NCBI GenBank assembly: GCA_963170185.1
Contig: CAUJGS010000048.1
Location: 1 to 57,925 of the forward strand
DNA from: Bdellovibrionota bacterium
GTDB lineage: Bacteria > Bdellovibrionota > Bdellovibrionia > Bdellovibrionales > JAMPXM01
Length of the DNA stretch: 57,925 nucleotides
Reading direction: 5' to 3'
The notes under the pieces: generated by a model
The model's database searches: none
What the model saw: the letters and a program-made list of their open reading frames with translations, nothing else
Told to the model about the DNA's origin: nothing
Position numbers and translations under genes: made by a program
Shown here: positions 9,350 through 17,163 of the stretch, piece by piece
Numbering within the stretch: position 1 is the stretch's first letter
Layout of the letters: every line of letters starts with the position of its first letter

Positions 9350-9449
9350 TTTGAAACCTCCAAGAGAAAGAAAAGCGAGTCGTCTTGGTCTCGCGATCAG
9401 GATTCTTTCATTATGAAGGAAAAACGCCTTGCTGTGAGGTCGAGATTTT

Positions 9450-9485
9450 TAGCGACAAGCCCGGCTTAGGTCGGGCTTGTCGCTA
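9450..9485. repeat. Perfect 14-bp inverted repeat between HiPIP and lipoprotein genes
   Basis: tagcgacaagcccg (9450-9463) and cgggcttgtcgcta (9472-9485) with an 8-base centre. The arm core cgggcttgtc recurs at 9490-9499. Neither strand has a T-tract just after the stem (the ttttt lies before it on the plus strand), so this is not a classical terminator although it sits downstream of the HiPIP gene. Confidence 0.8.
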
Positions 9486-9522
9486 AATGACGGGCTTGTC
9501 ACCCAATGAATAGAGCAAAGAC

Positions 9523-9894
9523 TTACTTTGCAGCTGGATTTTTGACCCAGCTATTGCACCAGCCGGCTGTTGCGACAAGCTTCTGCGGGAAGAGCGAGCA
9601 GGGGCCGTCTTTGTCTGTTGTGACTTTGCCGCCGTTGAAGAGCATGCAGTTGCCACAGTTTTGAGTTTTGCCGTCAGCTCCCCCTTTTTTTGCCCACTTC
9701 TTGACGTCTACTTTGGCTGCGTCGACGTGGTAGCCAAGAGCTTTCGCCTGCGGCTCGGACTCCGCGACCATAGGGAGCTTCTTGCCGGCCTGAGCGTGTG
9801 CCATAGAGGGAGTCATGAGACGTCCCAGAGCGGCTGCGCCAACAACGGTGAGAGTGGAGAGTTTTAGGAAATCACGACGTGAATTCTGATTCAT
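9523..9894 (-). CDS. High-potential iron-sulfur protein (HiPIP), Tat-exported
   Basis: 123 residues. The start at 9894 is fixed by AAGGAGG upstream; the frame is open 6 codons further but those lie over the ribosome site. A twin-arginine signal (SRRDFLKLSTLTVVGAAAL) cleaves after AHA near residue 34, meaning the protein is exported folded with its cluster. The mature part of about 88 residues has four cysteines at C80, C83, C99 and C113 in the HiPIP spacing C-x2-C-x15-C-x13-C, with GPCSLF and GWCNSW contexts. HiPIPs carry a [4Fe-4S]3+/2+ cluster and act as soluble periplasmic one-electron carriers, commonly between the bc1 complex and oxidases or reaction centres. No partner gene is adjacent. 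Assignment is strong. Confidence 0.92.
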   Translation of the reverse strand: MNQNSRRDFLKLSTLTVVGAAALGRLMTPSMAHAQAGKKLPMVAESEPQAKALGYHVDAAKVDVKKWAKKGGADGKTQNCGNCMLFNGGKVTTDKDGPCSLFPQKLVATAGWCNSWVKNPAAK

Positions 9895-10056
9895 GTTTGT
9901 AGCCTCCTTCAAAGCACAAGGCAGTGATGTTTCTGAAAGGGGATTATCAACTTGTTTTCAAATGCTGTCACGTGGGCGTAGGTCTGGCAGTTGTAGTTGA
10001 GACCGGGTTTCGACTGCGATTTGACGATTCCTAAACTGCGTTACGCCTTGTCTTAG

Positions 10057-11172
10057 GTGGGTATTTGCATCGACCCTATGCAGATGATGACGCTCTTAGA
10101 ACGCGATGTTTGGATGGCCCGACACCTTGAGCGAGTAAGCCGTAGCTTCGCGTTTTGTATAGCGAAACTCGAGACGCCACTTCGTCACCAGGTGGGACTT
10201 TCGTATCTGATCTGTCGAATTCTCGATAGCATAGAAGATTCCGCGTGGGTGGATCGAGGAGCCTTGGAGGCTCGGTATTCTCAGCGTCAGGCGTTTGAAG
10301 GCTTCATTTCGTTTCTTAAGACGCAACCAAATGATGCAGCCATTTTGGAGTGGTCGGAGCGCTTGTTAAGAGACGCGGTCATGCCAGAGGGCGAACAGGT
10401 TTTGGTTCGCGAAGCGCACATGGTGTTTGGACTTTACTGGCAAGAACGTCCGCGTGTTCGCGAAGTGATGAGCGGCCCGATTGAAAGCATGGCGCGCGGG
10501 ATGCTGGAGTTTCACGGGAAGCCGGAGTTTCGCGGCCTAAAGCTTAGTTCGCTTCAGGAAGTGAACCGCTATTGTTTCTTTGTCGCTGGTGTCGTGGGGG
10601 AAATTCTCACAGGGCTTGTGCGGTTGATTGGCGAGGATCGTGGCATGAAGGTCGCCTCATCGTTGGTGGAAGGTTTTCGCTTCGGCCTTTTTTTGCAGAA
10701 GGTGAATCTTCTGAAAGATCGCGAAACGGATTTAAAAGAGGGGCGTGATCTTGTGCCCTCGCGACTTGCGGTTTTTCGAAGTGCCTTCGAAGACGCTCGT
10801 CAGGCATTTTCTTATCTCACCTCGGTTCCCGTCGCGCTTGAAGGTTATCGTCTGTTCTGTGGATGGAGTTTGTTTTTGGGCCTTGCAAGTCTTCCGCATA
10901 TCGCCGGCCGAAAAAAAATCGGTCGTTTGGAGACAGTGGCACTCTTGGCGGCGGTCGAGCGACGAGTGCGCTCGAATGTGGAGCTTGAAGTTTTGTTTTT
11001 AAAGTATTTAAGAAAAGCCGAAACAGCCTGTGAAAGGCTCGTCGAACCAACAAAGATGTCGGCAGTTGACGTGAGCAAAGGCGAAGAGCTCTTAAAGTAC
11101 CGAAGAAACTACGTCGGCCTCGCCAAGGACGAAGAGCTTTGCGCGATCATCGCCAACGGTTCATCCCGTTAA
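10057..11172 (+). CDS. Squalene/phytoene synthase family protein, squalene synthase-like
   Basis: 371 residues. The first Asp-rich motif is DSIED (residues 57-61) after SRSFAFCIAKL, and the second is Q214-K-V-N-L-L-K-D221-x3-D225 followed by LKEGRDLVP, as in squalene synthases. A conserved YCFFVAGVVGEILTGL helix lies between them. These enzymes join two farnesyl diphosphates head to head to presqualene diphosphate and, with NADPH, squalene. The whole-length match to squalene synthase rather than HpnC/HpnD is an impression from the motifs. No hopene cyclase or other isoprenoid gene is adjacent, so the end product (hopanoid, sterol or carotenoid) is open. Starts at GTG 10057 or ATG 10078/10084/10087 cannot be separated because no good Shine-Dalgarno is seen. 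It overlaps the convergent HNH gene by 12 bases. Confidence 0.85.
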   Translation: MGICIDPMQMMTLLERDVWMARHLERVSRSFAFCIAKLETPLRHQVGLSYLICRILDSIEDSAWVDRGALEARYSQRQAFEGFISFLKTQPNDAAILEWSERLLRDAVMPEGEQVLVREAHMVFGLYWQERPRVREVMSGPIESMARGMLEFHGKPEFRGLKLSSLQEVNRYCFFVAGVVGEILTGLVRLIGEDRGMKVASSLVEGFRFGLFLQKVNLLKDRETDLKEGRDLVPSRLAVFRSAFEDARQAFSYLTSVPVALEGYRLFCGWSLFLGLASLPHIAGRKKIGRLETVALLAAVERRVRSNVELEVLFLKYLRKAETACERLVEPTKMSAVDVSKGEELLKYRRNYVGLAKDEELCAIIANGSSR

Positions 11173-11814
11173 GTCTTCAAGATCCTCCGGCAGGGTTCCA
11201 AAGCCCTCGTCCATGATGCCACTTAAGTACACCTTCCAGGACTCCGGAAGGCTCTCAAGTTTGAGACTGGTTTGAATCGGCGGGAGCCAGTTGGGAACGC
11301 GCGGTTCCGACAAAAGAGGCATGCCGGCGGCAAGCGGGGTGCGGTTGGCTTTTCGGTGATTGCACTTGCGACAAGCGGTCACCATATTCGTCCAATCTTT
11401 TCGTCCCTTTTTGCTGGCAGGAACCACGTGATCGAGCGTGAGTTCTTTGGCGTTAAACTCTTCTCCGCAGTATTGGCAGCGGTAGTCATCTCGGCGGTAC
11501 ACATTTTCGCGGCAGAATTTGACTCTCGTGAAGCGGCGATGATTGATAAATCGCTTGAGTCTTAAAACGGAGGGAACTTGGAATTCCTCTCGTGCGGATC
11601 GGACGGTGACTTGGTCCGATGGATGGTATTCAAGAACTTCAACTTTACCTTGGAACCAGAGAAGAATCGCCCTCTGCCAACTGATTAGCTTTACGGGTTG
11701 ATAACTGGAATTAAGAACCAAGGCCCTTATATGTCTAATCGGGTGGTGCCTTGTTTGGCCGATCCCGATAGACCGTCTTTGATTTGGATTGAAGACCACA
11801 CCCCCATGAAACAC
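11161..11814 (-). CDS. HNH endonuclease family protein
   Basis: 217 residues from GTG 11814; the true start may be some codons later, because the family usually begins near ALVLNSSYQPVKLISWQRA. The C-terminal half is an HNH domain with a zinc-ribbon: C113-x2-C116, LTLDHVVPAS with D128-H129, N143, then C148-x2-C151-N-H153. HNH folds cut DNA using one metal ion with a general-base His. This subgroup (McrA-like single-domain HNH proteins found widely on bacterial chromosomes) has no established cellular role and is usually not in restriction systems. No methylase, toxin or phage gene lies nearby, so a defence role has no support here. Confidence 0.85.
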   Translation of the reverse strand: MFHGGVVFNPNQRRSIGIGQTRHHPIRHIRALVLNSSYQPVKLISWQRAILLWFQGKVEVLEYHPSDQVTVRSAREEFQVPSVLRLKRFINHRRFTRVKFCRENVYRRDDYRCQYCGEEFNAKELTLDHVVPASKKGRKDWTNMVTACRKCNHRKANRTPLAAGMPLLSEPRVPNWLPPIQTSLKLESLPESWKVYLSGIMDEGFGTLPEDLEDLTG

Positions 11815-11972
11815 GAGACGCGAGAATCTACCTCTTTTATCATCCCAAACTGATTCGGTTTCGCAAGTGTCTTAAGGGGTCTAGTCTCAATTTGGCGTAA
11901 GTTTTATCCAGAACTCGAGCCAAGCTCGAACTGAAGCGAATGGGCCCTTTGCCTGACTTATAACTCTAAGTT

Positions 11973-13952
11973 TTGTCTGAAAGAACTTTTGCTTCTAGGA
12001 GAACTTGCTACCGGAAAGTGTCGGGACTAATCTCTGTAAGCGTGAGCAATAATTCGGCATCTCAGACGTCCCATATGGGTGAGCACGCGCATTCTAAACA
12101 ACCACTTCACGTGATGGCTTTGGCCGCACTCGGAATCGTGTACGGCGATATCGGAACTTCGCCTCTCTACGCATTGAGAGAGTGTTTCTCCGGCTCACAT
12201 GCCATGGCTTTGACGGAAGATCGTCTCTTGGGAGTTCTCTCGCTGATTCTTTGGGCGCTGATCTTAACGGTGAGCGTGAAGTACATGATCTTTATTCTTC
12301 AGGCTGACAATCGCGGCGAGGGCGGAATCCTGGCGCTGTCGGCTCTGGCATGTCCAGCGCGACTGAGAGATCGCAAATGGCTGCTTTTTGGAATGGGGAT
12401 TTTCGGCGCGGCGTTGATGTACGGGGATGGCGTCATCACGCCGGCGATTTCCGTTTTGTCGGCGGTTGAGGGATTAAAAATCGCGGCTCCTGGCCTGGGG
12501 CCATTTGTCGTGCCGATTGCGGTTGCCGTGCTTGTGATTTTATTTCTCCAGCAAAAGCATGGAACCGGAAAAATCGGAGCGGTGTTTGGCCCTGTCATCC
12601 TGCTTTGGTTTTTGGTGCTCGCTGTCTTAGGCGTTCGCGGGATTCTTTTAAACCCGTCGGTTTTAAAAGCTATCAGTCCTCACTACGCGATTCAGTTTTT
12701 CTTTGAACACGGCAAAGAAGCTTACTTCGTGCTCGGTTCCGTTTTTCTTGTGGTGACGGGGGGAGAAGCGCTGTATGCCGACATGGGGCATTTCGGAAAA
12801 AAACCGATTCGTCTGGCATGGTTCTCGGTGGCTCTTCCGGGTTTGGTTTTAAACTACTTTGGCCAGGGTGCCTTGATGCTCTCAAGTTCGGGAGCCAGCG
12901 AAAACCCGTTTTACTTGCTTGCGCCAGATTGGGCGGTGATTCCTTTGGTGGTTCTTGCGACCGCGGCCGCCGTGATTGCAAGCCAAGCTCTGATTTCGGG
13001 AGTTTTCTCGCTCACAAAGCAGGCTATTCAGCTAGGGTTAAGCCCGCGACTTCAGATCGTGCACACCTCTTCGCGTGAGATCGGGCAGATCTACATGCCG
13101 CACGTGAACTACGCGCTCTTGATAGGAACGCTGTGGTTGGTTTTGTCATTTAAAACGTCATCTAACTTGGCTGCGGCCTACGGTATCAGTGTTTCAATGA
13201 CGATGGTGATCACGACAGCTCTGGCATTCGTCGTCGCTCGCCGCCGTTGGGGATGGAGTCTCGGGGCGGCCCTTGGCGTCTGCGGATTTTTTATGGTTAT
13301 TGATTTGGCGTTTTTCATGGCCAACGCCCTTAAAATCGCGCAAGGCGGATGGGTGCCGTTTGCTATCGGTTGTTCGATGGCGCTCCTCATGGCGACTTGG
13401 CGGAAGGGTCGAAAGATCTTGGGCGCGAGGATGAAGGCTGCCACACCGCCGCTGAGTCAGTTTATCACCGATGTTTTGGCGGATCGAAGAGTTCAACGCG
13501 TGCGCGGTGTTGCCGTGTTCATGGTTGGAGACCCGGAGGTGACGCCTCCGGCTTTGGTTCATAATGTAAAGCACAACAAGGTTCTTCACGAGAAGGTGTT
13601 GATTCTCACCGTGCTCACCGAGGAGATTCCCTACGTCAAAGAAAAGGCGCGTCTTAAGATCGACAAGGTCGTAGACGGAGTCTTTAAGCTAGAGGCGCAC
13701 TACGGGTTTATGGAAACTCCTGATGTCATGGATCTCATGGAGAAGATTCGCGGCACGGGGCTAAAGTTCGAAATTCCCGACATCACTTTCTTTGTAGGTC
13801 GTGAAACGTTGATCGCCAGCGAGACGCCTGGCATGGCGATCTGGCGAGAGCATATCTTCGCTTTCATGGCGCGCAATGCGCACCGAGCGACGGCGTTCTT
13901 TAATATTCCGGCCGACCAAGTTATCGAAGTGGGAATGCAGGTTGAATTGTGA
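11973..13952 (+). CDS. kup: Kup-type low-affinity potassium transporter
   Basis: Up to 659 residues. The family signature GIVYGDIGTSPLYAL opens the first membrane helix, followed by DNRGEGGILALSAL, MYGDGVITPAISVLSAVEGL and about twelve membrane helices to near residue 470, then a cytoplasmic C-terminal domain with VPRV-like FMVGDPEVTPPALVHNVKHN. Kup proteins take up K+ with H+. The start is uncertain: TTG 11973 gives the longest frame, GTG 12042 and ATG 12075 are nearer to the usual family start and none has a convincing ribosome site. It overlaps the next gene (rhomboid) by GTGA. No riboswitch-like structure could be recognised in the 159-base leader. Confidence 0.95.
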   Translation: MSERTFASRRTCYRKVSGLISVSVSNNSASQTSHMGEHAHSKQPLHVMALAALGIVYGDIGTSPLYALRECFSGSHAMALTEDRLLGVLSLILWALILTVSVKYMIFILQADNRGEGGILALSALACPARLRDRKWLLFGMGIFGAALMYGDGVITPAISVLSAVEGLKIAAPGLGPFVVPIAVAVLVILFLQQKHGTGKIGAVFGPVILLWFLVLAVLGVRGILLNPSVLKAISPHYAIQFFFEHGKEAYFVLGSVFLVVTGGEALYADMGHFGKKPIRLAWFSVALPGLVLNYFGQGALMLSSSGASENPFYLLAPDWAVIPLVVLATAAAVIASQALISGVFSLTKQAIQLGLSPRLQIVHTSSREIGQIYMPHVNYALLIGTLWLVLSFKTSSNLAAAYGISVSMTMVITTALAFVVARRRWGWSLGAALGVCGFFMVIDLAFFMANALKIAQGGWVPFAIGCSMALLMATWRKGRKILGARMKAATPPLSQFITDVLADRRVQRVRGVAVFMVGDPEVTPPALVHNVKHNKVLHEKVLILTVLTEEIPYVKEKARLKIDKVVDGVFKLEAHYGFMETPDVMDLMEKIRGTGLKFEIPDITFFVGRETLIASETPGMAIWREHIFAFMARNAHRATAFFNIPADQVIEVGMQVEL

Positions 13953-14689
13953 TCAGCGGCGACGATTCGGGTGTCAGGCCCGAATTACCTCGTTCCACGC
14001 ATCGTTTGGTGAAGACGATCTTGCATCGACCGCCAAAACCCGATGCCATTTATGTCGCAGTCCTCGTTGCGGGAATCGTGGCTTTGGTTTCTGTTTGCGG
14101 CTGGCAGTGGCCACGTTTTGGTGAACTGCTTCCCGTTTCTCGCATTTCGGTTTTCGAAGAGCATCAGTGGTGGCGACCTTGGACGGCGTGTTTTGCCCAT
14201 GCGGATGTCGGGCATTTGGTAAGCAATCTGTTTTTGTTTGTGATCTTCGCTCGTTTCTTAGGTGGCCATTTCGGGTTCTGGCTTTTTCCGTTTTGGATCT
14301 TCTTTTTGGGCGGTCTTGCCAATCTTGTCGTCTTGCCAAGTTACGAGCCTGAGGTGCGAGTTCTTGGAGCTAGCGGGGTCGTAAATGTTTTGGGCGGAGT
14401 GTGGTTGTCGCTATATTTTTTCATCAGCCGCCAATACCGATTCGCCGGAAGGGCATTGAGAACGATTGGCGTTGGGCTTTTGCTGTTTGCTCCGCAGGAG
14501 TTTCGCCCGCAAGTAGCGGAGCGTGTGCATATGGCTGGTCTTTTTTGGGGATTGGCGTTTGGCGCCATTTGGTTTCAAGTCTTTAAAAAAGAGATACGGT
14601 CTTTTGAAGTTTGGGAGCCACTTCCGGTGGATGACCCTTTAGATGATCTCCCGCCGCCCGAAGGGTTTTCTGACGGGGCAAAGGACTAA
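13949..14689 (+). CDS. Rhomboid-family intramembrane serine protease
   Basis: 246 residues starting at a GTG that overlaps the kup stop codon (GTGA). The core shows the rhomboid order: WRPWTACFAHADVGHLVSN (the HxxxxHxxxN loop in helix 2), GASG with the nucleophile Ser142 in helix 4, and catalytic His194 in RVHMAGLFWGLAFGA of helix 6. About six membrane helices span residues 34-212, and a Pro/Asp-rich acidic tail extends into the cytoplasm. Rhomboids cut transmembrane segments of other membrane proteins. Start-stop overlap with kup implies translational coupling, but no functional link to potassium transport is known to me. Confidence 0.9.
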   Translation: MISGDDSGVRPELPRSTHRLVKTILHRPPKPDAIYVAVLVAGIVALVSVCGWQWPRFGELLPVSRISVFEEHQWWRPWTACFAHADVGHLVSNLFLFVIFARFLGGHFGFWLFPFWIFFLGGLANLVVLPSYEPEVRVLGASGVVNVLGGVWLSLYFFISRQYRFAGRALRTIGVGLLLFAPQEFRPQVAERVHMAGLFWGLAFGAIWFQVFKKEIRSFEVWEPLPVDDPLDDLPPPEGFSDGAKD

Positions 14690-14693
14690 AAGA

Positions 14694-15566
14694 ATGGCCA
14701 AATCCGCGACTCCCAAGACAGCGAAAGCTCCGAAGAACCCAATGACGTTGATGCCGCTTCCTGTTCGTAAGGCAAAAGAGCTTCGTGCCGCTTCTTGGAA
14801 CGTCAACGGTTTGCGCTCGGTATGTGGCAAGGGGTTTGCGGACTGGTTAAAGCAGAGCGATCTGGATGTCGTGATGCTTCAGGAAGTGAAAGCGAAGCCA
14901 GAGGTTTTAGAGGAACTCGGCGCTTTTTACGAAGCTTCCGGGTACACGTCGTTGTACTGGGCGACGGCTGAGAAAAATGGCTATAGTGGTTTGTTGACGA
15001 TGCTTAAAGCGCCCGCCGACGCGGTCCGCGTGGGGCTGGGGATATCGGAGTTCGATAGCGAGGGGCGCTGGTTGGAAGTCGATGTCGGTCCGTACACGTT
15101 TGTGAATTCCTACTTTCCAAATTCTCAGCGAGATCATGCGCGGCTTCCTTATAAACTCAAGTTTTGCGAGGCCGCGTTGAAGCGACTAAAAAAACTTGTG
15201 AGCCAAGGAAGGATTCCGCTACTGGCGGGTGATATCAATATCGCTCACACGGAAATCGATCTCGCCAACCCAAAGACCAATAAAGACAATGCGGGCTTCT
15301 TGCCAGAGGAGCGCGCTTGGATGACCGAGTTTTTGGAGGCCGGTTGGGTTGACGTATTTCGAAAATTTGAGCCGGGCGCTGGGCATTACACGTGGTGGAG
15401 TTATCGACCTGGCGTGAGAGAGAAGAACATCGGATGGCGTCTGGATCATTTCTTCGTGTCAGAAAAACATGAGGCGATTTTGAACTGGATGATTCACCAG
15501 CCCGAGGTGCGTGGGTCTGACCACTGTCCGATCGTGCTTAGCGTCCCGCGCGTACCCAGCCTGTGA
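14694..15566 (+). CDS. xth: Exodeoxyribonuclease III
   Basis: 290 residues from ATG 14694, which has AAAGGA upstream; an open frame from 14643 lies mostly inside the rhomboid gene. The protein belongs to the EEP superfamily with ASWNVNGLRS, DVVMLQEVKA (metal-binding Glu), GDINIAHTEIDL (catalytic Asp and Asn) and GSDHCPIVL (catalytic His). It should act as an AP endonuclease and 3'-5' exonuclease in base-excision repair. The basic N-terminal extension of about 30 residues (KSATPKTAKAPKNP) is unusual for the family and may contact nucleic acid. It overlaps the convergent DUF502 gene by 29 bases. Confidence 0.92.
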   Translation: MAKSATPKTAKAPKNPMTLMPLPVRKAKELRAASWNVNGLRSVCGKGFADWLKQSDLDVVMLQEVKAKPEVLEELGAFYEASGYTSLYWATAEKNGYSGLLTMLKAPADAVRVGLGISEFDSEGRWLEVDVGPYTFVNSYFPNSQRDHARLPYKLKFCEAALKRLKKLVSQGRIPLLAGDINIAHTEIDLANPKTNKDNAGFLPEERAWMTEFLEAGWVDVFRKFEPGAGHYTWWSYRPGVREKNIGWRLDHFFVSEKHEAILNWMIHQPEVRGSDHCPIVLSVPRVPSL

Positions 15567-16137
15567 TCGCCAGCTGAAGTGCTCGTTCTGCAGGGATGCC
15601 GGCATCGCGAATCGAGTCGGCTTGTACCAAAAGCGTGTAGCCGCCAAAGCCATAGCTCAGCGGCACAAACACCGCCACCGTGCCTTGTTGCATTCGCACA
15701 TTGGGTAGATCATTGAATGTCTCTCGCATCACGAGGCCAACGAGTTCAATCGAAGGGCTCACGCGAACGAAGACGACCTTTTGCGCCTGATCGGGGCCTT
15801 GGGTGCGGCTAAAGAGATCCGTTAAGTCCTTTAGCGGCGAGTAGATGGCGCGAATGACAGGGGCTCGCTTGAGATACTCCTCAAGCCGTCGAAGAAGTGA
15901 TCCTGCGAGGTAGTTCTCGACCAAGAGCCCAGTCGCGATGATCGCAAAGAGAGCCAAGAAAAGGCCGAGGCCCGGGATGTAAAATTCGGGGGGCATCATG
16001 GATGTCAGCACGTCACCGAATGTGCTTTCAAGACTTCTCACGATCCAAATAAGAAGCGAGATCGTCAGAGCAATCGGGAGAAGTGTGAGGAGGCCTTTTA
16101 GAAAGGCGGAATTGAGTCGTTTGATGAGTGCTGCCAC
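15538..16137 (-). CDS. DUF502 family inner-membrane protein
   Basis: 199 residues with two membrane helices near 15-35 (GLLTLLPIALTISLLIWIV) and 54-75 (GLGLFLALFAIIATGLL), followed by an extramembrane domain containing IRAIYSPLKDLTDLF and PSIELVGLVMRE. This pattern fits DUF502, a conserved bacterial membrane protein family of unknown role related by name to plant COV (continuous vascular ring) proteins. It lies divergent from the small barrel gene with 44 bases between starts, so the two promoters must overlap. Confidence 0.85.
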   Translation of the reverse strand: MAALIKRLNSAFLKGLLTLLPIALTISLLIWIVRSLESTFGDVLTSMMPPEFYIPGLGLFLALFAIIATGLLVENYLAGSLLRRLEEYLKRAPVIRAIYSPLKDLTDLFSRTQGPDQAQKVVFVRVSPSIELVGLVMRETFNDLPNVRMQQGTVAVFVPLSYGFGGYTLLVQADSIRDAGIPAERALQLAITGWVRAGR

Positions 16138-16181
16138 GCTTTACCTCTTGATCCCCGAGGCTCGAGAAGTACGCTAATACC

Positions 16182-16760
16182 ATGATGAAGGCAAAGAGAT
16201 GTTATTTGAGGCAGTTTGCAGTTTCGACTCTTTTCACTAGCGCACTCGCTTTGGCACCAGTGTGTGCCTTTATTCCGCGTGCCGCTCTTGGGGCCGAGGC
16301 AGAGGGTGGCGAGTCGGGAGTTCGTTTCACATACGATCTCAGTGCTTCAACGGGTTCAACTGGCGGAACGAGCTACACGGAGATCGCGCTTGGCCTGAAT
16401 ACATTCTTCGCCGATTGGTTTGTTTGGCGAAACGCCGGGTTCTCGCGAATGGGAACCGGTTATGACGGGACTTACGGTCTTGATACGTCGGCGCGGTTTC
16501 AGTTTGATCTCGGAGATCAGACACTTGGGCTTCACACCTTCGCTGGTCCGGGCTACCGCTTTGTGGTGACGCAGAACCAGGACACGGGCACGTCAAACCG
16601 CACAGATTCGTCTCCTTTCGTGGAAGCCGGTGCAGTTGTAAACCTTGGAGGGCTTCGTATTGGAGCCGGTCTTAAAACGATCTTGCACAAGCTCCTAGAT
16701 GAGAACAAACAAGACGAAACGCAGTATTTCCTCATCCTTTCTGGCGGCGGCAGTTTGTGA
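16182..16760 (+). CDS. Small predicted outer-membrane beta-barrel protein
   Basis: 192 residues. A long signal peptide (MMKAKRCYLRQF, then hydrophobic, ending at ALGAEA near residue 39) precedes about 150 residues with alternating hydrophobic and polar residues, many Gly and Thr, and aromatic residues at strand ends, consistent with an 8-stranded barrel similar in size to OmpA/OmpX-like proteins. The last residues (FLILSGGGSL) do not carry the usual terminal Phe. No family assigned. The stop overlaps the start of the next gene, suggesting coupled translation. Confidence 0.65.
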   Translation: MMKAKRCYLRQFAVSTLFTSALALAPVCAFIPRAALGAEAEGGESGVRFTYDLSASTGSTGGTSYTEIALGLNTFFADWFVWRNAGFSRMGTGYDGTYGLDTSARFQFDLGDQTLGLHTFAGPGYRFVVTQNQDTGTSNRTDSSPFVEAGAVVNLGGLRIGAGLKTILHKLLDENKQDETQYFLILSGGGSL

Positions 16761-17110
16761 GCGTGAATCTGATTCGTCGAAAAATCCTAGAGGCGACTAT
16801 CGAGGGCGAGTCGGCTCAGTGGGTTTGGGAGATTTCCCTTTCAGGGAACCCCGAGGTTGAATCCGGAATGCTCCTACCGCTTCCAGATCTAGATAATTTC
16901 CTAAATAGCGAAGTCAGTGCTTTGGTTGGCTACGAGATTCCTTCGGCTGAGATTTGGCTAGAAGAGCGCGCAAAGGCATTTGAAAGCGCCCTAGCAGGCA
17001 AGGCTTTTGCTGGCGGATGTGTTCTGGCCTGGCAGTGTTTGAGTTCGGATACGACGGAGCATCGCTGGGTTGCTTTAGGTCGTACAAATTCTCGCAGTCC
17101 TATCGCTTAG
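16757..17110 (+). CDS. Hypothetical protein, 117 residues
   Basis: The GTG start overlaps the preceding stop (GTGA pattern). The protein has no signal peptide or membrane helix; it is mildly acidic, contains five Trp residues and two Cys (GGCVLAWQC), and has no motif I recognise. The presence of Trp and balanced codon use argue that it is real, and the start-stop coupling with the barrel gene supports this. Function unknown. A 12-bp degenerate tandem repeat (17109-17156) begins at its stop codon. Confidence 0.6.
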   Translation: MSVNLIRRKILEATIEGESAQWVWEISLSGNPEVESGMLLPLPDLDNFLNSEVSALVGYEIPSAEIWLEERAKAFESALAGKAFAGGCVLAWQCLSSDTTEHRWVALGRTNSRSPIA

Positions 17111-17156
17111 AAGATGGGATAGAAGATGAGATATAGGACGAGATACAGGACAAGAG
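17109..17156 (+). repeat. Four degenerate 12-bp tandem units
   Basis: Units agaagatgggat, agaagatgagat, ataggacgagat and acaggacaagag follow one another without gaps and fill the 53-base spacer between the small unknown gene and the oxygenase-like gene. They are purine-rich and end 7 bases before the next start codon, so unit number sets the leader length and could supply Shine-Dalgarno-like AGGA. Confidence 0.75.
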
Positions 17157-17163
17157 TCTTGAC

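Noticed and set aside
9450-9485. Intrinsic terminator of the HiPIP gene
   Set aside because: The stem is perfect but the T-tract is on the wrong side, so it was listed as a repeat and not as a terminator.
11161-11814. HNH gene as part of a restriction or defence system
   Set aside because: No methyltransferase, specificity subunit, toxin or immunity gene lies nearby; this single-domain HNH subgroup is common on chromosomes.
11815-12041. Cyclic di-AMP or potassium-type riboswitch upstream of kup
   Set aside because: The leader shows only a small tcgagc/gctcga inverted repeat; I cannot recognise any known riboswitch core.
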